This document shows positions 1-5,040 of a DNA stretch of 5,040 bases, in pieces; positions within the stretch are counted from its first letter, which is position 1, and each line of letters begins with the position of its first letter. A program made the translations under genes and the position numbers. Below the pieces are notes generated by a model. That model was not told where the DNA came from. It ran no database searches and saw nothing but the letters and a program-made list of their open reading frames with translations. Location: the NCBI GenBank assembly GCA_034927775.1, contig JAYFPL010000104.1, positions 1-5,040 on the forward strand, given 5' to 3'. The stretch is from IOR16 sp034927775. Lineage in GTDB: Bacteria; Bacillota; Clostridia; Peptostreptococcales; Anaerovoracaceae.

Positions 1-37
1 TTACTTGTTTCATTTGCTTTTCATCCTTTCTCTTCAT
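1..37 (-). CDS. Start of a downstream operon gene (partial, product unknown)
   Basis: An ATG at 37-35 overlaps the TadC-like TGA in an ATGA junction and opens a frame running off the window, giving 12 codons (MKRKDEKQMKQV). The residues are too few to identify a product. The 4-bp overlap is typical of coupled operon genes. The site in front of this ATG is weak (GGATG at about 7-nt distance). A second in-frame ATG at 13-11 is preceded by AAAGGATG, so the protein may begin there as MKQV. By comparison with Tad loci the gene could encode a pilin or a TadE-type pseudopilin, but nothing in these few codons shows this. Confidence 0.5.
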   Translation of the reverse strand, partial: MKRKDEKQMKQV

Positions 38-717
38 TGAAACATCCACAATAGTATTTTTTGCTGCTCTATAAAATAAGCTACATAGATAAAATTAATC
101 AATACTAACATGACATTGATAACAACAGGTAAATAAATAAAATCACTTAGAAGTTCATCTTTCTTTCTTTGGTTTGTTCGTTTCATTTCCTTAATAGTAG
201 TTTGGTACGTTCTCAGAGTTTCCCACCAATGTTTCGGATCCATTTCCTCCCACTGTAACAGAAGCCTGCCATAATCGGCTCCAATTGTCGTTCCCATATT
301 TTTTGCAAAAACACAAAGACCTTGCTCTTTATGGTTTACGCGTACAAAATGTAACAATTTAAGGTAATGCTGTTGCATCACTCCTTGTAAATCAGCCAGT
401 TCCTCTAGAATCCAAGGTGTGCTCATTTTCACTCCTCGTTCAATGGCAATCAAATTACGTAAATAAGAAATTCCTTCGTAAATTTCACTCTCATACTTTT
501 CTTTTTTGATATCACTTCTAAGTCTTATTAAAGTATGTAAAAAAATATTTTTTCCCCCTTTGGACAAAATCAATCTGTATTTTTTTTTAACTATACTTTT
601 GAATACAGTTGCTTTTTGAATTTTAGGAAACCTTTGAAACTTAGGTGTCCAAAGAAAAAAAATACCTATATAAAAGAAACATAAGAAAATTATAGAAATC
701 CAAATACTATGATACAT
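34..717 (-). CDS. tadC: Short TadC-like membrane protein
   Basis: By position after the TadB-like gene, this is the likely second platform protein. It has 227 residues, shorter than typical TadC proteins (about 280-300). One membrane helix lies at 4-23 and a hydrophobic stretch at 194-218, with a large, basic, mostly helical cytoplasmic part between them. The region 78-190 (GISYLRNLIAIERG, then DLQGVMQQHYLKLL and GADYGRLLLQWEEMDP) resembles a single T2SSF-type helical domain. The middle hairpin and fourth helix expected for TadC are not evident. AAGGAG lies 5 nt upstream of the ATG at 717, in the 12-bp gap after the TadB-like gene. A run of nine A residues on the coding strand (580-588) encodes three lysines. 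No frameshift or truncation is seen: it has a normal start and ends in TGA overlapping the next ATG. The TadC call is an inference from order and topology. Confidence 0.65.
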   Translation of the reverse strand: MYHSIWISIIFLCFFYIGIFFLWTPKFQRFPKIQKATVFKSIVKKKYRLILSKGGKNIFLHTLIRLRSDIKKEKYESEIYEGISYLRNLIAIERGVKMSTPWILEELADLQGVMQQHYLKLLHFVRVNHKEQGLCVFAKNMGTTIGADYGRLLLQWEEMDPKHWWETLRTYQTTIKEMKRTNQRKKDELLSDFIYLPVVINVMLVLINFIYVAYFIEQQKILLWMFQ

Positions 718-729
718 TTTGTCTCCTTC

Positions 730-1677
730 TTAACAATCAAATCTACGATGATTGACGCAATCTAAAATGAGTAAATTAAATAAAAATAAGAACCAAATAA
801 ATAAGAAAAATAATAACCCCTGTGATGTCCCAAATTGGTTTTTACAAAAGCTTGAAAAGGGTAAAGCCATATAACGGCAAGATAAAAAAATAGTAGCCAA
901 ATAAAGCAATGGAATCATAAAAACAGTCATTCTAGTTGCCTCACTGTTCATTCGTTTACGCTCTTCTGAAGCACTTCTCGCATCTCGCAGCTGAATCAAA
1001 ATATCCTCAACTGCCAAAGAGATATTAACTCCCTTTTCCGCTGCCATACGTAGATTTGTGGCCAACATCCGACTCCAATTTGTATGAATTCCGAAATAAT
1101 AAATATCACAAGCATTTCGGATTAAAATAGGATTTCCTGTATTTCGTAATCGAATTAAAATCTGAAAAAATAGTCTCCGGCTTACTTTTAGATCTTCTAA
1201 ATGCTCTACCATTTGCTCTAATGTTTCATAAAGATTATATTTATGAATGCGATACTGCCGTAAAAATTCCGAAATAACTTTCTCTCCCTCAAAACTTCCT
1301 CTGTGTCGAATACTCTCCAATCGAATTCTTAATAGTCCATATGGCAATCCACCTCCAAAAATACTTAGAAATAAAACAGTGATCCCAGAAAAATTCCGAA
1401 TTCCAAGATAGAATAAAACCACAGAAAGCAATAAACTGAAACCGACAAACATATGGTGATTAAACAATGTACATCCAGTTGCGGTAAGGAGCTGCTCCAA
1501 ATGATTGGAAACAGCAAATATCCGTCGATTTTCGTGCTTTATGTGAAGCCGCTTTTGTACAATTAGTTTCCCCTGTAATTTTCGAATGCTAGGATATAAT
1601 AGTATTAAATATCCACTCAACAAGGAAGCATAGAGTATCATAAGAATAAGAGTCGCAGCAAAAATACTTTTATTCAT
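730..1677 (-). CDS. tadB: TadB-like type II secretion system F-family membrane protein
   Basis: TadB and TadC form the inner-membrane platform on which the Tad ATPase acts. These 315 residues have the family layout: an N-terminal membrane helix (about 5-30), a basic cytoplasmic segment, a hydrophobic hairpin (about 76-116), a cytoplasmic helical T2SSF-type domain (about 128-245, with the MAAEKGVNISLAVEDI helix pair) and two C-terminal helices (about 251-274 and 287-308). A strong AGGAGGT ribosome site lies 8 nt upstream of the ATG at 1677. The start overlaps the ATPase gene by 8 bp, which suggests translational coupling. Length is near that usual for TadB. Sequence motifs in this family are weak, so the assignment depends on topology and on position right after the CpaF-like gene. 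An inactive or substrate-altered variant cannot be excluded. Confidence 0.82.
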   Translation of the reverse strand: MNKSIFAATLILMILYASLLSGYLILLYPSIRKLQGKLIVQKRLHIKHENRRIFAVSNHLEQLLTATGCTLFNHHMFVGFSLLLSVVLFYLGIRNFSGITVLFLSIFGGGLPYGLLRIRLESIRHRGSFEGEKVISEFLRQYRIHKYNLYETLEQMVEHLEDLKVSRRLFFQILIRLRNTGNPILIRNACDIYYFGIHTNWSRMLATNLRMAAEKGVNISLAVEDILIQLRDARSASEERKRMNSEATRMTVFMIPLLYLATIFLSCRYMALPFSSFCKNQFGTSQGLLFFLFIWFLFLFNLLILDCVNHRRFDC

Positions 1678-3040
1678 TGTAATGTACCTCCTGATTTGAT
1701 AAGAATTCTAATTGCTTTTTAAATTGATTATATTTCTCTTCACTCTCTTCTAATCCGTGAATCTCAATCTTCTTTGCAATATTAAAAAAGAAATGCCATC
1801 CATCCTTCTGATAATCATATAAACAAATTGGTTTCATTTGAATTACTTGATTTTTTTTATCCAAACTTAATTCGTAAATACTCTTTAAACGTTTTTGACT
1901 TTTATCTCTTAGCTGGACAAAATGAAAAATATAATCAAAGCTTTGTGCAACTTTAATCATAGTTGAATGCAGCTCGCCACCTCTTTCCTTTAATATTTCA
2001 ATAGCTACATCCATTGAGAATTGTAGAGGATCTCTGGTATGAAAGGTAAGCTTCATTCTCTTTGTTCCTTTTGCGGCAATTCGCAAAGCAGTATCTAATG
2101 CATTTCCATCTCTCGCTTCTGCAAATATAAAATAATCAGCATCACTCCTTAAAAGGTTTTTGGTAATTCTAGATAAACGGCTTTCATCTGCCAGCAACTG
2201 AACAATAGGAGCGTCAGGCATTAATTGTTGCAATGGTATTTCAGGATCTGTCTCTACCATTACACCTTCTAAAGTAGGATCTTCATAACTCTGCCATGTT
2301 GATAGAAAGGTAGTTTTTGCAGTACGAACTGCTCCCGTAAACACTACATTGTATCCTAATTGAACCATGGTTTGAAACAATGGAATTGCGTTGAAAGGAA
2401 TGGTACCGCGTTTTGCCTGCTCTTCAAATCGATATTGTGGAACGATATAACGCCGAAAGATAATCACATCCTGTTCCCTTTTTGTCATGTTTTTTCCAAA
2501 TATAGTAACTCTTGTCCCATCAAGCAAATAAACCTCATGATATTCCTTGTCCATACGTTCATCCGGAGTTAGTAATAAAAAAGCTCGAACCATTTGTTCA
2601 CGACGATTTTTACTAATGGTTTGCTGTTTTTTTACCATATGACCTTCTTCTAAAAAATAAATTCGATCTCCTATAATCTTTGCTGAGCTACTTTCTTTAA
2701 ATGAATTGGAAAACCACTGAGCAATGCCGGCCAACCCCCAATTTTCATGATAGACTCCATCGATAAGATTTTCATACCAAATGGGAAACTCAACCATTTC
2801 TGCATGCTGTTCCTTAAGAATTGATTTGATTTTTTCTTTAAAATAAGTCACTTCATTCTCATATCCGATGATAGCTTTTTTTTGTATATCCATATAAGAA
2901 TGTAGATTGTCATTTTGATTTTCCAACTCATAGAAAAATATTTCTTTTACACGTTCACAAAGAGAAAAGAAATCCAGCTCGTTTTTGCAGATGTCGTTTT
3001 CTTCCTTGGCTAGATATTGGTCTAAATAAAACTGATCCAT
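1670..3040 (-). CDS. cpaF: CpaF/TadA-like secretion motor ATPase (divergent)
   Basis: This is a cytoplasmic hexameric ATPase of the VirB11/CpaF/TadA branch of type II/IV secretion motors, expected to drive subunit assembly. Its 456 residues match the usual CpaF length. The N-terminal half is family-specific and charged; DGTRVTIFGKN (174-184) and VIIFRRY (192-198) match the conserved strands before the ATPase core. The core has Walker A GAVRTAKTT (236-244), Asp box VETDPEI (262-268, Glu263 and Glu267), Walker B YFIFAEARDGNALD (303-316, Glu308) and His box TFHTRDP (332-338, His334). Compared with canonical forms, the last Walker A Gly is Ala241, GEVRG has become AEARD, and the TTIHAN block is altered, while the lysine, acidic residues and His remain, so activity is plausible. 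An AGAGGA ribosome site sits upstream of ATG 3040, inside the preceding gene. It overlaps the TadB-like gene by 8 bp. Confidence 0.88.
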   Translation of the reverse strand: MDQFYLDQYLAKEENDICKNELDFFSLCERVKEIFFYELENQNDNLHSYMDIQKKAIIGYENEVTYFKEKIKSILKEQHAEMVEFPIWYENLIDGVYHENWGLAGIAQWFSNSFKESSSAKIIGDRIYFLEEGHMVKKQQTISKNRREQMVRAFLLLTPDERMDKEYHEVYLLDGTRVTIFGKNMTKREQDVIIFRRYIVPQYRFEEQAKRGTIPFNAIPLFQTMVQLGYNVVFTGAVRTAKTTFLSTWQSYEDPTLEGVMVETDPEIPLQQLMPDAPIVQLLADESRLSRITKNLLRSDADYFIFAEARDGNALDTALRIAAKGTKRMKLTFHTRDPLQFSMDVAIEILKERGGELHSTMIKVAQSFDYIFHFVQLRDKSQKRLKSIYELSLDKKNQVIQMKPICLYDYQKDGWHFFFNIAKKIEIHGLEESEEKYNQFKKQLEFLSNQEVHYNE

Positions 3041-3807
3041 CGCTTTTTCCTCTTTTCTTCCTCTTTATTCAAACAACCCAACTCACATTTCTTTAAAATA
3101 GAATCTGCAATCTTTGCAATATCTTTATAATAGGAATTGTCCCCATAAGAAAGTATGGACCTCTCATTCATCTCTGCTTGTCTGTTAAATTTAGAATCCT
3201 GTACCCTAAAAAACAGTTCATAAGAAAGAGCAAACCGTTTTCCGATATAATCCAAAGTAAGTGGATCATCTTCTTGAAAATGATTAACTATAATACCTGT
3301 AACATTCATATCTAAACGTCTATAAAAGTCCAATTTTAATTCATATTGCCGCAAAGAGGATTCCCTTTGTGATACAATCAAATAAAGCAATCCAGAGCTT
3401 TCCAATGCACCCGTCGTTAATCCACAGTCCAAATCATTGCCGCAATCTGCAATAACAAGATCAAATTTATCTTTTATACAATTCAAAAAATATTTTGTCA
3501 TCTCTGGAAAATAATTTCTTTTATCTAAAAAGTTCTTAATCCCTCCTAACATATATAAATTTTCTGATTGTTTGCAAGCATGCATCACTTCTGTGTCATT
3601 TAAAATTTGGCTATACATCTGTAAACGTAACCCCTCTAAGGATTGAGAAACATAGTTTGCATATTCCTTTCCATCACCTGTCGCAAATACTACCCAAAGT
3701 ATTTTAATATCTTTACGATTTTTTGAAATCAGTTCTGCAACTGATTGAGAAATCATTGTAGTTCCGACTTTATGATCCGAACCGTGGAAAGCAATTAAAT
3801 TTTTCAC
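3022..3807 (-). CDS. cpaE: CpaE/TadZ-like ParA/MinD-superfamily protein with degenerate Walker A
   Basis: CpaE/TadZ proteins are cytoplasmic relatives of MinD/ParA that localise the Tad machine. This 261-residue protein starts at GTG. It opens with a hydrophobic strand and a glycine-rich loop GSDHKVGTT (9-17), sited where MinD-type proteins have KGGVGKT. Aligned on Val-Gly, the signature lysine is Asp11 and the Walker lysine is Thr16; a GVGTT form is known in atypical TadZ/CpaE proteins. FDLVIADCG (115-123) is the Walker B/switch II strand with Asp121, and LLYLIVSQRE (140-149) is the following strand. There is no N-terminal receiver-like domain, unlike the longer Caulobacter CpaE. The tail is very basic (KEEEKRKKRW). 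The gene follows the CpaB-like gene by 1 bp and overlaps the ATPase gene by 19 bp. The fold call is firm; the CpaE/TadZ assignment rests on the atypical loop and on gene order. Confidence 0.78.
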   Translation of the reverse strand: MKNLIAFHGSDHKVGTTMISQSVAELISKNRKDIKILWVVFATGDGKEYANYVSQSLEGLRLQMYSQILNDTEVMHACKQSENLYMLGGIKNFLDKRNYFPEMTKYFLNCIKDKFDLVIADCGNDLDCGLTTGALESSGLLYLIVSQRESSLRQYELKLDFYRRLDMNVTGIIVNHFQEDDPLTLDYIGKRFALSYELFFRVQDSKFNRQAEMNERSILSYGDNSYYKDIAKIADSILKKCELGCLNKEEEKRKKRWISFI

Positions 3808-3808
3808 A

Positions 3809-4477
3809 TTATTTTTCCTTTCCTATTGTCTGAACAAGTAAAAATTTTTCTGATGATTCTTCCGCCATATGCCGAATCCCTTCATAGTCGGAAAGTGCAG
3901 CAATAATTTCTATATGACTAATTTGAGCGTTAGCATCCGTTCGTTCTAAAATATAATCCTGCGTAATGGTTTCATCATTTTTAACTTCTTTTTCTTTTTC
4001 ATCTTTTACAAAAGCTATCGGATAGCAACCTATAAATGTACCGCTTTCTGCCAAATAAAAATCTACCCAATCTCCGCGCCGTAAAGAACTGCTCCTTGAA
4101 TCAATCCATTCTGGCTTTATCAAAAAAACAGATTTACCTTCTTCTATCGGTGTACGTTCTTTACAGAAAGTACCCATAGTAATCTGCTGATTTTTTTCAA
4201 TAATCTGAGCCGTTACTTTTCCTTGCAATCGTCCTCTATCTTCTTTTGAAAAAGCCTTTGGTACTTTATTTTCTCTGAGAACATAAACAAGCTTAAATTG
4301 ATCGGAATTTACCTCTGTTCCCATTGGTATACGCTCTGCTGCGACAAAAACCTGATCCATCAGAAAAAACTCTCTTCCTTTGGCTTCCCAGAAGAACAAT
4401 CCGCAAATAGAACTTACTATGAGTATAATTCCAATCCACATTCGCATTCCTTTCAATTGAATCAACCTTTCTTTCAA
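3809..4477 (-). CDS. cpaB: CpaB/RcpC-like Flp pilus assembly protein with SAF domain
   Basis: Tad loci encode a membrane-anchored CpaB/RcpC protein that acts on the extracytoplasmic side in pilus assembly. These 222 residues show a basic N-terminus, one membrane anchor (about 13-30), a SAF domain (about 43-100, including VAAERIPMGTEV and a VTAQIIEKNQQI strand) and an RcpC-type segment with LRRGDWVDFYL (132-142), matching the family's LRxGDxVDV motif. A charged Lys/Glu-rich stretch (158-170) interrupts the C-terminal part. It is the first gene after the promoter, and its stop is 1 bp from the next start. The start is uncertain: a TTG at 4477 is the first usual start codon after an in-frame stop, but has only a weak GGAA ribosome site. 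ATG codon 13 (4441-4439) has AAAGGA at 6-nt spacing and would begin almost directly with the membrane helix. The family call rests on the SAF and RcpC signatures plus gene order. Confidence 0.85.
   Translation of the reverse strand: MKERLIQLKGMRMWIGIILIVSSICGLFFWEAKGREFFLMDQVFVAAERIPMGTEVNSDQFKLVYVLRENKVPKAFSKEDRGRLQGKVTAQIIEKNQQITMGTFCKERTPIEEGKSVFLIKPEWIDSRSSSLRRGDWVDFYLAESGTFIGCYPIAFVKDEKEKEVKNDETITQDYILERTDANAQISHIEIIAALSDYEGIRHMAEESSEKFLLVQTIGKEK
3816..3821 (-). promoter_or_regulatory. Ribosome binding site setting the GTG start of the CpaE-like gene
   Basis: AAAGGA on the minus strand lies 8 nt upstream of the GTG at 3807-3805, inside the 3' end of the CpaB-like gene. It decides the start of the CpaE-like protein. 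The overlapping ATG at 3809-3807 is out of frame and runs directly into TGA, so it cannot be used. Confidence 0.75.
4448..4453 (-). promoter_or_regulatory. Internal ribosome binding site supporting an alternative CpaB start
   Basis: AAAGGA on the minus strand lies 6 nt upstream of ATG codon 13 (4441-4439) of the CpaB-like gene. It is a better Shine-Dalgarno match than the GGAA upstream of the TTG at 4477. It may mark the true start, or be a chance purine run. The longer form keeps a basic cytoplasmic tail before the membrane helix, which suits a positive-inside anchor, so the choice stays open. Confidence 0.4.
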
Positions 4478-4501
4478 TATATTTCCGTTTTTTTCAATTT
4501 A

Positions 4502-4530
4502 ATTATGAATGTATTTTTTTAACTTGTCAA
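4502..4530 (-). promoter_or_regulatory. Sigma-A type promoter of the Tad-like operon
   Basis: On the minus strand a perfect -35 box TTGACA (4530-4525) is separated by 17 bp from CATAAT (4507-4502), one mismatch from the consensus -10. The flanks are A/T-rich, with an A-tract upstream of the -35 box that could act as an UP element. Transcription is expected to start near 4495, leaving a leader of about 18 nt to the TTG start at 4477. The promoter sits just beyond the rpe terminator and faces the next gene. No clear operator repeat is visible around it, so control by a dedicated regulator cannot be inferred. Confidence 0.85.
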
Positions 4531-4552
4531 CCATTTTTTTACAAATTATAAT

Positions 4553-4597
4553 AAAAAAAATGCAATAAACTAAGTATCATAGTTTATCGCATTTTTT
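4553..4597 (-). terminator. Intrinsic terminator downstream of rpe
   Basis: A 12-bp inverted repeat (4561-4572 and 4580-4591) encloses a 7-nt loop. In the minus-strand RNA all 12 positions pair, including one G-U pair; in the plus-strand RNA the same position is an A-C mismatch, so the hairpin is better formed for rpe transcription. On the minus strand it is followed by eight T residues (4560-4553). An A-tract precedes it, so the element could also stop plus-strand transcription weakly. It lies 24 bp past the rpe stop codon. Confidence 0.9.
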
Positions 4598-4614
4598 ATT
4601 TATTTATTTTTGAT

Positions 4615-5040
4615 TTATTTCATCAAGTTTAAAAATTGATGTACTCGATCATCCATATCCGATGCTCCAAATACAGAAGACCCCGCTACTACTAACTCTA
4701 CTCCGGCATCCAACACAGTCTTCACATTATCCAATGTTATGCCTCCATCAATTTCAATGATCAAATTTGGATTACGTAATTTTTTTTGTTTCTTTAATTC
4801 TGCTACTTTATGTAAAGCAGAAGGAATAAACTTTTGTCCGCCGAACCCTGGATTGACAGACATAATCAATGCCAAATCAATGTCTTCTAAAATATAATCC
4901 AATGCTGATAAAGGAGTTGCTGGATTTAAAGCAACACCTGCTTTGATACCTAAAGAATGGATCAATTGTACAGTTCGGTGCAAATGTGTACATGCCTCTG
5001 CATGTACCGTAATTACCTCTGTATTATCAGTTACAAAGTC
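4615..5040 (-). CDS. rpe: Ribulose-phosphate 3-epimerase, C-terminal part (5' end outside window)
   Basis: This enzyme interconverts D-ribulose 5-phosphate and D-xylulose 5-phosphate in the cytoplasmic pentose phosphate pathway. The frame stays open to the window edge, giving 141 residues plus a TAA stop; the family is usually about 215-220 residues, so roughly 75-80 N-terminal residues are missing. Visible family signatures, numbered from the window edge, are VHAEAC (His13, a metal ligand of the TIM barrel), the ALNPATPL strand and loop (37-44), MSVNPGFGGQKF (60-71, phosphate-binding loop), IDGGI (97-101, with the catalytic and metal-binding Asp98) and VAGSSVFG (118-125). The first near-cognate start inside the window, a TTG at 4981-4983, is internal, because RPE-like sequence continues upstream of it. 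Nothing looks broken. It is followed by an intrinsic terminator, so it appears transcriptionally separate from the Tad-like operon. Confidence 0.97.
   Translation of the reverse strand, partial: DFVTDNTEVITVHAEACTHLHRTVQLIHSLGIKAGVALNPATPLSALDYILEDIDLALIMSVNPGFGGQKFIPSALHKVAELKKQKKLRNPNLIIEIDGGITLDNVKTVLDAGVELVVAGSSVFGASDMDDRVHQFLNLMK

Noticed and set aside
22..24. ATG preceded by AAAGG near the left edge
   Set aside because: It is in a different frame from the downstream gene and meets TGA after four codons.
2360..2572. Plus-strand open frame of 70 codons
   Set aside because: It lies antisense within the conserved ATPase gene, has no family signal and is best explained as a shadow frame.
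3807..3809. ATG overlapping the CpaB-like stop as a start for the CpaE-like gene
   Set aside because: It is out of frame with the CpaE-like protein and is followed at once by TGA; the GTG at 3807 with AAAGGA is used instead.
4298..4522. Plus-strand open frame of 74 codons
   Set aside because: It is antisense to the start of the CpaB-like gene and its promoter, and its residue composition is not protein-like.
4545..4550. TATAAT hexamer on the minus strand upstream of the chosen promoter
   Set aside because: The hexamer 17 bp upstream is TTAGTT, a poor -35 box lying inside the rpe terminator hairpin. The TTGACA/CATAAT pair is far better.
4981..4983. TTG as the start of a short rpe
   Set aside because: Conserved RPE sequence (VHAEACTH) continues upstream in frame to the window edge, so this codon is internal.

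Overview
This AT-rich window suggests a low-GC Firmicute, most likely a member of the Clostridia. The evidence is strong purine-rich Shine-Dalgarno sites, AGA/AAA-rich coding, a sigma-A type promoter and a Tad-like locus in Clostridia-type order. Genus cannot be assigned from the sequence alone. All supported genes lie on the minus strand, so transcription runs from high to low coordinates.

At the right edge (4615-5040) is the C-terminal two thirds of rpe, ribulose-phosphate 3-epimerase, a housekeeping gene ending in an intrinsic terminator at 4553-4597. About 25 bp beyond its T-tract is a near-consensus promoter (TTGACA, 17 bp, CATAAT; 4502-4530) facing the same way. It starts a separate operon that fills the rest of the window.

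That operon resembles a tight-adherence (Tad/Flp) type IVc pilus or secretion locus in order: CpaB/RcpC-like SAF protein (3809-4477), CpaE/TadZ-like P-loop protein (3022-3807), CpaF/TadA-like motor ATPase (1670-3040), TadB-like membrane platform protein (730-1677), a short TadC-like membrane protein (34-717), and the first codons of another gene (from 37, or 13, off the left edge). Junctions are a 1-bp gap, a 19-bp overlap, an 8-bp overlap, a 12-bp gap and a 4-bp ATGA overlap, which points to translational coupling and one assembly. By analogy, CpaF powers a TadB/TadC inner-membrane platform, the CpaE-like protein positions it, and CpaB acts on the extracytoplasmic side. No pilin, prepilin peptidase or secretin is visible; pilin and peptidase genes, if present, should lie beyond the left edge.

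The locus is strongly diverged. The motor ATPase has Ala for the last Gly of its Walker A loop, the CpaE-like protein lacks both lysines of the MinD/ParA deviant Walker A, and the TadC-like protein is short with only two clear membrane segments. This makes a derived, possibly minimal Tad-like machine the most interesting content of the window.
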